A DNA stretch of 64,000 nucleotides, taken from Methanofollis tationis (GTDB lineage: Archaea > Halobacteriota > Methanomicrobia > Methanomicrobiales > Methanofollaceae). Shown piece by piece: positions 18,241 to 27,805 of the stretch. The position numbers were made by a program, and so were the translations under genes. How positions within the stretch are numbered: the stretch's first letter is position 1; every line of letters begins with the position of its first letter. Location: NCBI RefSeq assembly GCF_013377755.1, contig NZ_JABXWR010000001.1, positions 1,189,104 through 1,253,103 on the forward strand. Reading direction: 5' to 3'. A model generated the notes under the pieces. The model was not told the origin of the DNA, did not search any database, and was given only the letters and a program-made list of their open reading frames with translations.

Positions 18241-21200
18241 ATGGCTAATAGCAATAAATACCGGGAATATTTCGACATTGACGAAGAATATTTTCCTCAG
18301 GTCAATGACTCCGCCATCGCTGCTGCTAGTCCGGACTTCTGGACGCGTACCTACCCACACGACACGTTCATCGAAATGTTGAACAGTATGGAGCGTGTTT
18401 TGGCGCGACAGGAGAAGCGTTCCCTCTGGATTGAGGGTGCATACGGCACGGGCAAGTCCCAGTGTGCTTACACCCTGAAAAAGATTCTCGAAGTGCCGGA
18501 GGATGAACTCCGCGCATATTGGGACAGATATGAGCCGCTGAAAAAGAAAAGCGACCTGCTCGAAAAGTTCATCGGTCACAAACAAAAGGGCATCGTGACC
18601 GCTTATCGCTACGCCTCGGGTATGATCGACTCTCCCCGCGACTTGTTCTTGGCCGTTCAGGAAACCCTGAAGGCTTCGTTGGTCTCTGCGAACCTTTACG
18701 CCGGAGAGAATACACTCAAAGAGAGCGTCATCGCTTGGATTGAAGAACCCTCGCACAAACTGTTCTTTGACGCACTTTTGAAAAAACCGGAATGGGCAGC
18801 TCTGTTTAGTCAATCCTCCACAGACGAGGTGCTGGACGCCCTTCGCAAAGGCGGCGAGGTCAAGACGCTGATGGACAACATTTTCCGGCTTGCTGATAAA
18901 GAGGGTATAACCGCGCTGACCATTGATTCAGACAGACTTATCGCCTGGCTGATCGACATTATTGACCGCAACAATGTAAAAATCATCTTTATTTGGGACG
19001 AATTCTCCGATTATTTCAGGAACAACCGCGAGAGCCTTTCAGAATTCCAGAAACTCGCCGAATTAGTAAATTTGAAGCCGTTTTATTTCATCGTCGTTAC
19101 ACATGAGTCCGGGCATTTGTTCACGACCGCTGACACGACTTGGGCAAAAATACGCGACCGATTTATTACTGTTGATATTAAATTGCCGGACAACATCGCT
19201 TTCGAACTCATCGGACACGCTTTCAATGTGAAGCCCGTTGCTAAGACAGATTGGGATACATTGGTTGATGGCGACTTGGGAAGCCGAACAAATATCTCCC
19301 GTTCTAAAGTTATGGCTGTGGCGAATATTGATAATCCGCAAGTGATGAAGGACATTATGCCGCTCCACCCGATGGCGGCATTGCTCCTCAAAAACATAGC
19401 CTCCGCTTTCAAGTCCAATCAGAGAAGTATGTTTGACTTCATCAAGTCCTCAAACACGGATGATGTGAAGGCGTTCCAATGGTTCATTGAAAATACGGGT
19501 CCTTTTGACGACCATCCACTTCTTACGGTGGATCTGTTGTGGAACTTTTTTTACGAGAAAGGCCGGGATAACCTCACATCAGACATTCGCCTGATACTGG
19601 ATACCTTTCCGCAGCAGCAGAATTTGCGTGAGGATGAGAAAGCGGTTCTGAAAGCTATCCTCATTATGCAGGCGATTGACCAGCGGCTCCGCGGCGAGAT
19701 TGATCTGTTCAAAGCGACCGATCAGAACCTCAGCTATGCCTTTGAGGGCATACCTGACCTGGAGGGAACCAAATCCGCCAATCTTGCGAAAGGGCTTAGG
19801 GAAAAAGGCATCCTCGTTTCCAATCCGATAGGCGGCGGACGATATGTTTATGCGGCTGCCGTGCTTGCGGGAGACCAAGCCAAAATCGACGAACACAAGA
19901 AAAACGTACGACAAAACAGTACAACCTCGAAATTGGTGACCGAGGGTGGACTTTCTACCGTTTTATCACTTTCTCCCGCTCTTCGTCTGCGATTTGAGTC
20001 GGAGCCGGGTACAGGTAAAATCACCCCCGTGACTGCCGCAGATTTTACACGTAATATCAATATCCTCCGCGATAAAACCACGGGGTGGAATTTCCACGCC
20101 GTTATCGCCTTTGCCAAGGATGAGGCAGAGGCGGCTACCTTCCGAAAGACTCTTAGAGCAGCGGTCGCCGATAAGCAATACGAAAAGATCGTGTTCATCG
20201 ATGCGCTTTCCACGCCACTCGGCTCCGAAGCGTTTGAACAATACGTGGACTTTACTGCAATGGCGATGTACTACCAGGGAAGCCTCAACACCCCGTCGAG
20301 GGATAATTCAGATAAGGCAAAGCGCGTTTTAGACCCGGACTGGAGAAACCGTATCTACAACGGTCAGTTTATCGTATATACCCATGCCAATCAGGAAGGC
20401 GAGAAACTCGGAAACGGTCCAGGCGTGGCAAGCGTTCTTCAGACGATTGTTACGACAAAATTCCCGTATGCATTCGACTTTGCGAGGGGACTCACGGAAA
20501 GCCAGTTGAAGATAACTCCGGCTATGAAACAGTCGACAAAAGCAGGTATTACGCAAGTCGCCAGTGGTGTTGTTGGCGGCGTTGAAAAACATGTTTTGCC
20601 GACTGTATGGAAGATTGATAATTATTGGGAAAGCCCGACAACTTCTTCCTTACCGATCTCGAAAATTAAGGTTGAAGTCGACAAACACATTAAAAGCGCG
20701 TTTGATCGCGACGGGCAAATTTCAATCGGCGAAATCTATGACTTCCTTGAGGATACCTACGGTTTTGCTCCTTGCAATCTCTCGGCGTTCATTGCAGGCT
20801 TTTTATTGAAAGAGTACGGCAGCGAACCATATCGTTACAGCGATTCATCCGGCGGCCACGAGCAGATGACGCAGGACAAACTTGCAGAGATGTTGGGTAA
20901 CTACATCGGCAAATCCCCGAAACCAACCTACATCGTAAAAATGACTGCCGACGAAATGGCGTTTTACGAACTCACCGAAAAGGCGTGGGGTGTTCAGCCT
21001 AATTCGTGTTCATCTGCGGGCCAGGCAGCTATTGCGGTAACTGCCAAAATGCGCGGACTGAATTTGCCTGTATGGTGTCTTGAAGAAGTGGATACAGTCG
21101 GCATCTTCGATGTGGTTCAGAAGTACAGTGAACTTGTTCAAAAGGAAGGCAACGAGGCTCACAAAAAAGCAGTCGAGATCGGAAAGATTGCGTCTGCAAA

Positions 21201-22395
21201 ACCATCCCTCGCCGATAACTTGTTTGCATTGCTCACAGGTGAAAATTGCCAGGAAGGTATGCGCAAATATCTCCGTTCCTTTGAAGGGGGTAAGGTCCTA
21301 GAACTTGCCACGGCAATTGGTGCTGAGGACAATATACTCACCGATATTTCCCGCCTGTTCGGAGTGAAGCACTCGTGCCTGTGGGATAAACAGACCGGCG
21401 AGGACGAAATCCGTAAATTGCTGACCGAATATAGCGTAGTCAAAGAGAGCAACGCCATCCTGAACGTTTCGGCCCATTCCTTGACGGAAGCGTTCAAAGA
21501 GTGGCGCGAACGGTTGAAGTTCATCGGCATCTCATGCGATGCTTTACGGGCAAAGTACCCTGCTTTGGCAAAATCCCTCGACACGCTCTTGAAAATCTGC
21601 AAGCAAGAGGACATATTGCCCGAACAGTTAAAGGCATTCCATTCAGAACTTGTGGCGCACGGTGCGGAAATCAGGGAGTTGTTGAGCAACGACAGGCGCG
21701 TCTTTGCTGAGGTTTATGAGCCGTACCTTGAAGACCTGAGTGATGACGATATTGCCGATATTAAATGCAAGTTGCAAACAGGCTTGTTTGAATTGCCGAA
21801 AACCGACTGTAACGTCAAAGTGAAAGAGGCTGCCGAAGAATTCCGAAAGAACCAGTTGAAGTCGCAACTCTTCCGCTTGTGGAAAGACAAGACGGGAACG
21901 AAAAATCCGCTCGAATGGTCGAGCCGCTACAGGACGCCCATCCTATGCTGTGTCTCCGAGGCTGAGTATGAGAAGGCTAAAAAGGCATTTGAAACCCTTA
22001 ACCGCAATGGGGGAACAGATGCCGAAATAAAAGCTTCTCTCGCTTTCTTGGAATCCACTACGCTGTTTGATGTCCTTTCGGATGATGACAAGCGGAACAC
22101 AGCATTCAACCGGGATATCGTTGGCGAATACAGTGCGTTGCTTCCAGACCTCGATAAGGTAAGGGATACCCTAGATCATCTTTCTGTCGATACTTACGAT
22201 TGGCGTGATAATCCGAGCGTTAAGAGCAAGGTGAAGCGACTTGCCGAAGCCGAGTACAACGCGGGCGGCAGCGACAGGGTCCTCCTGAAAATCGATGAGA
22301 TGGACGATGCCCAGTTAAAGCAATATCTCAAACGGCTTGTCAAGGACAGCATTACGGTCGGCATTGAAATACTGGCGAATGAAAGCAGGAAATAG
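18241..22395 (+). CDS. brxC: BrxC-like large ATPase (BREX type 4)
   Basis: 1384-aa P-loop protein, the large ATPase of BREX systems (BrxC/PglY group). Walker A is WIEGAYGTGKSQCAYTLKK at about residues 60-78; a Walker B-like segment is NVKIIFIWDEFSDYFRNN near residue 250. Helical C-terminal two thirds carry no other recognised motif. ATG 18241 was chosen over the longer upstream frame because AAGGAGGAGG lies just ahead, and it overlaps the brxP stop (18246-18248) by 8 nt. Next to pglZ with a 1-nt gap. Lower GC than the flanking chromosome and many A/T-ending codons suggest transfer. Confidence 0.85.
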   Translation: MANSNKYREYFDIDEEYFPQVNDSAIAAASPDFWTRTYPHDTFIEMLNSMERVLARQEKRSLWIEGAYGTGKSQCAYTLKKILEVPEDELRAYWDRYEPLKKKSDLLEKFIGHKQKGIVTAYRYASGMIDSPRDLFLAVQETLKASLVSANLYAGENTLKESVIAWIEEPSHKLFFDALLKKPEWAALFSQSSTDEVLDALRKGGEVKTLMDNIFRLADKEGITALTIDSDRLIAWLIDIIDRNNVKIIFIWDEFSDYFRNNRESLSEFQKLAELVNLKPFYFIVVTHESGHLFTTADTTWAKIRDRFITVDIKLPDNIAFELIGHAFNVKPVAKTDWDTLVDGDLGSRTNISRSKVMAVANIDNPQVMKDIMPLHPMAALLLKNIASAFKSNQRSMFDFIKSSNTDDVKAFQWFIENTGPFDDHPLLTVDLLWNFFYEKGRDNLTSDIRLILDTFPQQQNLREDEKAVLKAILIMQAIDQRLRGEIDLFKATDQNLSYAFEGIPDLEGTKSANLAKGLREKGILVSNPIGGGRYVYAAAVLAGDQAKIDEHKKNVRQNSTTSKLVTEGGLSTVLSLSPALRLRFESEPGTGKITPVTAADFTRNINILRDKTTGWNFHAVIAFAKDEAEAATFRKTLRAAVADKQYEKIVFIDALSTPLGSEAFEQYVDFTAMAMYYQGSLNTPSRDNSDKAKRVLDPDWRNRIYNGQFIVYTHANQEGEKLGNGPGVASVLQTIVTTKFPYAFDFARGLTESQLKITPAMKQSTKAGITQVASGVVGGVEKHVLPTVWKIDNYWESPTTSSLPISKIKVEVDKHIKSAFDRDGQISIGEIYDFLEDTYGFAPCNLSAFIAGFLLKEYGSEPYRYSDSSGGHEQMTQDKLAEMLGNYIGKSPKPTYIVKMTADEMAFYELTEKAWGVQPNSCSSAGQAAIAVTAKMRGLNLPVWCLEEVDTVGIFDVVQKYSELVQKEGNEAHKKAVEIGKIASAKPSLADNLFALLTGENCQEGMRKYLRSFEGGKVLELATAIGAEDNILTDISRLFGVKHSCLWDKQTGEDEIRKLLTEYSVVKESNAILNVSAHSLTEAFKEWRERLKFIGISCDALRAKYPALAKSLDTLLKICKQEDILPEQLKAFHSELVAHGAEIRELLSNDRRVFAEVYEPYLEDLSDDDIADIKCKLQTGLFELPKTDCNVKVKEAAEEFRKNQLKSQLFRLWKDKTGTKNPLEWSSRYRTPILCCVSEAEYEKAKKAFETLNRNGGTDAEIKASLAFLESTTLFDVLSDDDKRNTAFNRDIVGEYSALLPDLDKVRDTLDHLSVDTYDWRDNPSVKSKVKRLAEAEYNAGGSDRVLLKIDEMDDAQLKQYLKRLVKDSITVGIEILANESRK

Positions 22396-22396
22396 A

Positions 22397-24637
22397 ATGC
22401 AAATCGATTCGGTAAAGAAATACCTGACATCTTCCGTTAAGACGCCATATTTCCTGTTTATCAGCGACGGTCAGTACAAGGTCGTCATTGACGAATTGTC
22501 GATGTTGGGTCTTGATATTGTACAGATGAGCAGTTTCTGCGGTAGCGATGATAAATTGCCGGATATCGACGGTCTGCTCACTTATATCGAAGCGGCTGAT
22601 GTAAACGCAAGAAGCAAGAAGTTTGTTGTGACGGGGCTTGGTGAATACCTCGCACTCCGCGGGCCTGATGAAGCTTCTCGTACTCTGTCGCGATTGAAAG
22701 ACCTGAATGTCGGCGGTGCAAAAGTTGTGTTGCTCCTGCGAGGGCTTGCCTCACAGATTGCCGCGTTACAGGCCGACCCTCGCTTTGATAGCCGTCGGTT
22801 CAACGTCGTTAATAATGCGGAGTGTGACTTATCAATTACCCTTGCCGCCCCATCTGTCGGATTGCCGGCTTTATCGGGTTTCAAAGCATTACTTGCGGAA
22901 CTTGAAGATGGTCGGTGCGGAAGTGTTGTCGTGAATACAGCAGTCAATCTCGAGAAGGCAATATTCACCGTACACCAAATCAGCAATGCGTATGATGGCA
23001 TTAAATTCTCCACAAGGGGTTTTGCTTTGGCGCGTTCCTGCGGGAGCGACGCTCGTTGGGCGGAGTTGCTGGCAGAACTCAACCAGAGCAACAGTTCACT
23101 CGACGAGGTGTTCGAGAAACATGGTCTTGGCAATAATCTGGAGTCCGATTTCTACGCTCGCATTGCAGGAAGCGATTACTGCAACTGGCTCTATTTTATC
23201 TGTTTGAAGAGTAAGGCTGACATATTGCAAAACGGATACCTTCAATTCGTTCTGGATAAGACGAATCGCTTTGAGGATTTCGTTTCAAACATTCTCAACG
23301 CAATTATCGAAATCCCGCATACCGACAAACGGTTTTCATCGTATTATCGGGAGCGTAAAGCCCTAGTTGAAAAGTTCCCTGAGTCGGATATCGCAGACTT
23401 CGTAGTGAACAATCGGCAAGTAGTGTCTGAAAGCATTTATAAGCTGACTGACGGCACAAGGGTCGAGCGCGAAGAAATTATCGCTTGGCTTTCACAAAAC
23501 GGCTTAATCCCGGGACTTGAGGGCATTTATCCCGCATTGGCGGCTTATCTTAAGAAATATGTTTTTAAATGTCCGCAAATGGCGGACTTGCTAACTGAGT
23601 ATTTCGAGGCGTACAAACGGCAAAAGATGTCTAACGAGCTTGAAAATGACTTTTTGGAAAAAGTCGATCAACTTGCCCTCGCACGACAATTCAACCGACT
23701 GCCTACGCGGAACGAAATTATAGACAGCGTGGATAAGAGTGACACTTTCCTGTATTGGCTCGATGCACTCGGCGTTGAATACTTAGGCTTAATTGAAGCT
23801 CTAGTTCAAAAACGTGGCCTATCGGTTCGGGTTCATATCGCCCGTGCGGAACTGCCGACAATAACATCTATCAACCGCGACTTTTTCAATGCGTGGCAAG
23901 GCCGTAAGGAAAAGAACGATGAACTTGATGATACTAAACACAGCGACGCGGGCGGTTATAACTTCACCAACAATGAGCTGCCTATCCACCTTGCTAAAGA
24001 GTTGGATATAATAGCGGCGATGATTGACAAAGCGGCTACGGAACTTGCGCTTAGGCATTGTACACGCTTCCTGATTGTAAGCGACCACGGCGCATCACGG
24101 CTTGCTGTTCTGCGGCGTAAAGAAGAAAAGTACGATACCGATACCATAGGCGAACATTCGGGGCGCTGCTGTGAGATTTTCAAGCCTTATGACCTTCCGT
24201 TTGCCGCAGAGGGGAACGGATATCTCGTGCTTGCCGATTACGGTCGCTTCAAGGGAGGTCGCGCTGCGAATGTGGAAGTTCACGGCGGGGCGTCATTAGA
24301 AGAGGTTGTCGTTCCTATCATTGAATTGTCGTTGAAAGACGGAAGCGTAACGGTCAAACTGGTCGATGAGGTCGTGACCGTAGATTATCGCACCGGCACG
24401 GAGATTAATCTGTTCTTTAACTCGCCGGTACAGGATGTTTCCGTTGTTTTAAATGGGAAGCCCTATTCGGCTTCGCAGATAGATGCAAATCACTACTCCA
24501 TAAAGCTGCCCGACACAAAACGGGCGGGCGAATATCCGGCGGACGTTTACGCAGGCGATAACCTGGTTGGCAAAGTTATGATTAAGGCGCAAGGCAAGAG
24601 CGGCAAAGTCAATGACGCTTTTGATGACTTGTTTTAG
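22397..24637 (+). CDS. pglZ: PglZ-domain protein (BREX core)
   Basis: 746-aa protein with the alkaline-phosphatase-superfamily PglZ domain, the one gene common to all BREX types. Seen: TPYFLFISDGQYKVVIDEL near the N-terminus, supplying the metal-binding aspartate region, and RFLIVSDHGASRLAVLRR near residue 575, the conserved SDHG metal-ligand motif. FKGGRAANVEVHGGASLEEVVVPIIEL follows (given in parts here: VEVHGGASLEEVVVPI), typical of PglZ C-terminal cores. ATG 22397 begins 1 nt after the brxC stop; the longer frame upstream overlaps brxC and is rejected. Exact biochemical role is unsettled in all BREX systems. Confidence 0.85.
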   Translation: MQIDSVKKYLTSSVKTPYFLFISDGQYKVVIDELSMLGLDIVQMSSFCGSDDKLPDIDGLLTYIEAADVNARSKKFVVTGLGEYLALRGPDEASRTLSRLKDLNVGGAKVVLLLRGLASQIAALQADPRFDSRRFNVVNNAECDLSITLAAPSVGLPALSGFKALLAELEDGRCGSVVVNTAVNLEKAIFTVHQISNAYDGIKFSTRGFALARSCGSDARWAELLAELNQSNSSLDEVFEKHGLGNNLESDFYARIAGSDYCNWLYFICLKSKADILQNGYLQFVLDKTNRFEDFVSNILNAIIEIPHTDKRFSSYYRERKALVEKFPESDIADFVVNNRQVVSESIYKLTDGTRVEREEIIAWLSQNGLIPGLEGIYPALAAYLKKYVFKCPQMADLLTEYFEAYKRQKMSNELENDFLEKVDQLALARQFNRLPTRNEIIDSVDKSDTFLYWLDALGVEYLGLIEALVQKRGLSVRVHIARAELPTITSINRDFFNAWQGRKEKNDELDDTKHSDAGGYNFTNNELPIHLAKELDIIAAMIDKAATELALRHCTRFLIVSDHGASRLAVLRRKEEKYDTDTIGEHSGRCCEIFKPYDLPFAAEGNGYLVLADYGRFKGGRAANVEVHGGASLEEVVVPIIELSLKDGSVTVKLVDEVVTVDYRTGTEINLFFNSPVQDVSVVLNGKPYSASQIDANHYSIKLPDTKRAGEYPADVYAGDNLVGKVMIKAQGKSGKVNDAFDDLF

Positions 24638-24649
24638 GAGGTGCTATTG

Positions 24650-26137
24650 ATGGTTGAGAAACTGAGAAATTGCTTTGACGAGATGGTCGTGTATAAGGAT
24701 CTTAAAAAAAGCAACTTCTTCTCCGCTCTGAGCCTGCCTTCTTTTATGCGTGACTGGCTCTTAAAGAAATTCGAGGACGAGAACGGCCACTTCGACTCCG
24801 ACGAGTTGGTTCGCTTTGTGCGGACTTACTTACCGCGCAAAGATGACTGGACTGCTATAAAGAATCAGGTGGTAATTGAACACGAGCGGGTGAAGTTCCT
24901 TGCCAAGGTGTCGGTTGATATCGACATCAAAACAGGGGAGGTGTCGTTTACTTTGCCCGATTTCGGGCTGACGAGTAAAGACACCATCATCGAGGACTCC
25001 GTTTGGCAAACCTGTAAGGATGACCTGGTGCGCAGCCGCGAGACTTGGGGAATGGTCGAAATCGGCTATCGTCCACCCGATGACTACGACATGGAGTTTT
25101 CAAAAAACAAGGCAAAGGGCGCAAACAGGGGCAAAATCAAGTTGACGAGTTTTAAGACCTTCTGCCCCTACACGATTGATATCGACTACTACAAGGACGC
25201 GCGACGTGAGTTTACCACGGCGGAGTGGATTGATGTCCTGCTTGGCGCAGTAGACTACAATGCAAGTGGTTATCTTGGCGATGAAGAAAAGAAACTCACG
25301 ATGCTTACCCGTTTGTTGCCATTCATTGAAAAAAGGCTGAACCTCATCGAACTTGCCCCGAAAGGAACCGGTAAGTCATATCTGTTCGGTCGCGTTAGCC
25401 GGTTCGGGTGGCTTTCGAGCGGTGGGGTTATGAGCCGCGCGAAAATGTTCTACGACCAGAATAAGCGTGCTGAGGGCTTGGTGTTCGGTAACGACTTCAT
25501 AACACTTGACGAAGTGCAAACCATTTCATTCACAAATGTGGATGAAATGCGCGCGGCTTTGAAGGGTTACCTTGAATCAGGGATTTTCACCGTCGGGAAC
25601 TATGAGGGGACTGCTGAGGCGGGCGTAATCCTCTGCGGCAACATCAAAAAAGAAACGATGGATGAGGACGGCTTCGGCAATATGTTTAAGGAACTGCCGT
25701 CTGTTTTCCACGAATCAGCTTTAATAGAGCGTTTCCATGGCTTTATTAAGGGTTGGAATATTCCACGAATGAACGACGACCTCAAGATTGCTGGGTGGGC
25801 GTTGAATTCCGAATACTTCTGCTCGATTATGCACGAACTGCGGGATGATATGAGTTATCGCGCCATCGTAGATGAACTCATCGAAGTTCCTGAAGCGGCA
25901 GATACCCGCGATACTGAGGCGGTCAAGCGCATTGCCACGGCATATTTAAAATTGCTGTTCCCGCATGTCCGTAGCGCAAACGACATAACTGCCCGCGAAT
26001 TCAAGCGTTATTGTCTCGACAGAGCGCGAAAGATGCGGAATACGATTAAATACCAATTGGGAAAGCTTGATGTTGAGTATCGCGGGAAAGACATTCCTGC
26101 GTTCAGCGTCAGACCTGACCCTGAAGAAGTGGAGTAA
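24650..26137 (+). CDS. brxL: BrxL-like AAA+ ATPase, short form
   Basis: 495-aa BREX ATPase. Walker A is APKGTGKSYLFGRVSRF, Walker B-like FGNDFITLDEVQTISF, followed by an arginine-bearing ESALIERFHGFIKGW typical of BrxL. In type 1 BREX, BrxL is nearer 680 residues and ends in a Lon-protease-like domain; this protein stops after the ATPase and a short helical tail, so the protease-like part is absent. TTAGGAGGTG lies 5-9 nt before ATG 24650, which decides the start. It is 12 nt downstream of pglZ and so in the same operon. Confidence 0.85.
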   Translation: MVEKLRNCFDEMVVYKDLKKSNFFSALSLPSFMRDWLLKKFEDENGHFDSDELVRFVRTYLPRKDDWTAIKNQVVIEHERVKFLAKVSVDIDIKTGEVSFTLPDFGLTSKDTIIEDSVWQTCKDDLVRSRETWGMVEIGYRPPDDYDMEFSKNKAKGANRGKIKLTSFKTFCPYTIDIDYYKDARREFTTAEWIDVLLGAVDYNASGYLGDEEKKLTMLTRLLPFIEKRLNLIELAPKGTGKSYLFGRVSRFGWLSSGGVMSRAKMFYDQNKRAEGLVFGNDFITLDEVQTISFTNVDEMRAALKGYLESGIFTVGNYEGTAEAGVILCGNIKKETMDEDGFGNMFKELPSVFHESALIERFHGFIKGWNIPRMNDDLKIAGWALNSEYFCSIMHELRDDMSYRAIVDELIEVPEAADTRDTEAVKRIATAYLKLLFPHVRSANDITAREFKRYCLDRARKMRNTIKYQLGKLDVEYRGKDIPAFSVRPDPEEVE

Positions 26138-26141
26138 TTGT

Positions 26142-26339
26142 GTGGAAAAGAAATGCTGTTATGTATGCGGAAAAAAAGCCCTGAGCAAAAACGAAATCGG
26201 GCTAACCAAAAAATTGCTCGATATGAACTCCAAGCGATTCTATTGCCTTGACTGCCTTGCTGAGTATTTGGAAGTAGACACTGAGTTCTTGCTCGCCAAG
26301 GTTGAGGAATTTAAGGAGCAAGGTTGCAAACAATTCTGA
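26142..26339 (+). CDS. 65-aa zinc-ribbon protein of the BREX island
   Basis: Small protein with a CYVCGKKALS knuckle near the N-terminus and FYCLDCLAEYLE about 30 residues later, giving a four-Cys zinc site, then an acidic helix (VEEFKEQGCKQF). GTG 26142 is 4 nt after the brxL stop, preceded by a GTGGAG stretch; no longer start is available without overlapping brxL. It lies 12 nt before the cysteine desulfurase. Not a classical BREX component as far as I know; it may act as an adaptor or sulfur-relay partner, but this is only positional inference. Confidence 0.7.
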   Translation: MEKKCCYVCGKKALSKNEIGLTKKLLDMNSKRFYCLDCLAEYLEVDTEFLLAKVEEFKEQGCKQF

Positions 26340-26351
26340 GGTGATGATACC

Positions 26352-27491
26352 GTGATTTACGCTGATAATGCCGCGACAACTCGGATTTCCGACCGAGCAT
26401 TTGAGCAGATGCTTCCGTTTTTACGCGAGCAATACGGAAACGCATCCAGCCAGTATTCGCTTGGAGTAAAAGCCAAACGCGCCGTAGAACATGCTCGGAA
26501 ACAAGTTGCGGCGGCCATCGGCGCAGAGCCGTCAGAAATCACATTTACCTCCGGGGGGTCGGAAGCGAACAGTTGGGTACTTCGCTGTGTTGCAGAAACT
26601 TACCACAACGAGTCGATTCACATCATAACCTCAACCATTGAACATCACTCTGTCCTGAACGCTTGCCGTGCGCTTGAACAGAGTGGCGTCGAGGTCACTT
26701 TCCTACCCGTCGATAATACGGGACGAGTTTTGGTTGAGGATGTTAAGGCGGCAATAAAGCATAACACAAAACTGGTATCGATTATGCTTGCCAATAACGA
26801 AATCGGAACAATTCAACCGATTACTCAGATTGGTGCCTTCCTTAAAGGACAAGATATCCTGTTCCATACCGATGCGGTGCAAGCCGTCGGTCACATTCCT
26901 GTCGATGTTGATGACCTACGAGTCGACTTCTTAACCGCTTCTGCCCATAAGTTCAACGGGGCTAAAGGAACGGGAATCCTGTACAAGCGATCAGGCTTAA
27001 ACTTGCCACCGTTGTTATTCGGTGGTGAACAAGAGCGAGGGCTTCGCGCCGGAACAGAAAATGTTGCTGGAATAGTGTCGGCGGGTTTCGCCATCGAGGA
27101 AAGCATTAGCGAAATGGCTGAGGAGGCAAAGCGATTAAGATCAATGGTTGAAGTTACAGTAGAAGGTATAAAAGAAAAGATACCCTCTGTTAGGGTCAAT
27201 GGAGATACCAAATCCTGTCTACCCGGCACCGTCAATCTTGGTTTTAATGGCATTTCAGGTGAATCGCTCATGCATCTACTCGATTTGAAAGGTATTTGCG
27301 TGTCTACGAGTTCAGCTTGTACCTCTGGCAAAGACGAGCCGTCACATGTGCTTCTTGCGTTAGGGCTATCCGAACAGCAGGCAAAGTCGGCCATCCGCAT
27401 CTCATATGGTAGATATAACACCGCAGATGAGGCGAAGGTCATTGTAAAGGCTGTTTGCGATGCCTACGCAAAAATAATAGATAACCTTTAG
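26352..27491 (+). CDS. Cysteine desulfurase (NifS/IscS/DndA type)
   Basis: 379-aa PLP enzyme that removes sulfur from L-cysteine and passes it on as persulfide. Seen: MIYADNAATTRIS N-terminus, TSTIEHHSVLNACRALE histidine, DAVQAVGHIPVDV aspartate, PLP-binding lysine in LTASAHKFNGAKG, and the catalytic cysteine in STSSACTSGKDEPSHVL. GTG 26352 starts 12 nt after the zinc-protein stop. Its codon use matches the BREX genes, and it ends the run of lower-GC genes. Location strongly suggests it feeds sulfur to BrxP, parallel to DndA with DndC. Confidence 0.92.
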   Translation: MIYADNAATTRISDRAFEQMLPFLREQYGNASSQYSLGVKAKRAVEHARKQVAAAIGAEPSEITFTSGGSEANSWVLRCVAETYHNESIHIITSTIEHHSVLNACRALEQSGVEVTFLPVDNTGRVLVEDVKAAIKHNTKLVSIMLANNEIGTIQPITQIGAFLKGQDILFHTDAVQAVGHIPVDVDDLRVDFLTASAHKFNGAKGTGILYKRSGLNLPPLLFGGEQERGLRAGTENVAGIVSAGFAIEESISEMAEEAKRLRSMVEVTVEGIKEKIPSVRVNGDTKSCLPGTVNLGFNGISGESLMHLLDLKGICVSTSSACTSGKDEPSHVLLALGLSEQQAKSAIRISYGRYNTADEAKVIVKAVCDAYAKIIDNL

Positions 27492-27805
27492 TCTATAGAT
27501 CGCTCTGGGAAACCCAATTTCCCCAGATGGAGACGGTGGCGGGTAACGTTTCATATCTTCGGTATGAATCCTACCATCCGCAGTATAGAACCCCCGTTTC
27601 CTGAATTCTCAAAACCGGGTTCTGTTGAAATGCTTCCCACAACCCCCGGATGTTGCCCGATTATCGTTCGAGAAAAATGGTATGACCCTAATAGGAGGTT
27701 TACCATGGAAAACATTTCATGGAGTATGCTCGAGTCCTCTTCCCGGACCCATGTGCAATTCAACAGAACCCACATGGGCAATATCTGGATTGCGCTGCCG
27801 CCCCT
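27492..27805. other. Right border of BREX island, no clear gene
   Basis: About 310 nt with mixed composition. One short frame starts at ATG 27705 behind a strong TAGGAGG (MENISWSMLESSSRTHVQFN), but it runs into the antisense of the neighbouring pseudogene after about 28 codons, where the sequence turns GC-rich near 27790. It may be the 5' stump of a lost gene. No terminator or inverted end was recognised. Confidence 0.4.

Larger units (their letters stand above)
14536..18248 (+). pseudogene. brxP: brxP (PAPS-reductase/DUF4007 protein), split by IS256 copy B
   Basis: Type 4 BREX marker gene. Removing copy B and one TACAGAGA duplication joins 14536-14813 to 16079-18248 in one frame of 815 aa with no other lesion. 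Domains: short N-terminal region (YTYDKKTGGILL), PP-loop ATP-pyrophosphatase of the PAPS-reductase fold (AFSGGKDSCVLLDL; CCSVHKS), a Cys-rich Fe-S-like insert (CKGCRVCETNCRNGC, CIRCHEC), then a C-terminal DUF4007 domain beginning around MKSLNSFADHAPKPEW. The architecture suggests sulfur transfer chemistry like DndC in DNA phosphorothioation. As it stands the gene is broken; the 3' part (from GTG 16161) lacks the first 125 residues or so but keeps the PP-loop. Confidence 0.85.
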
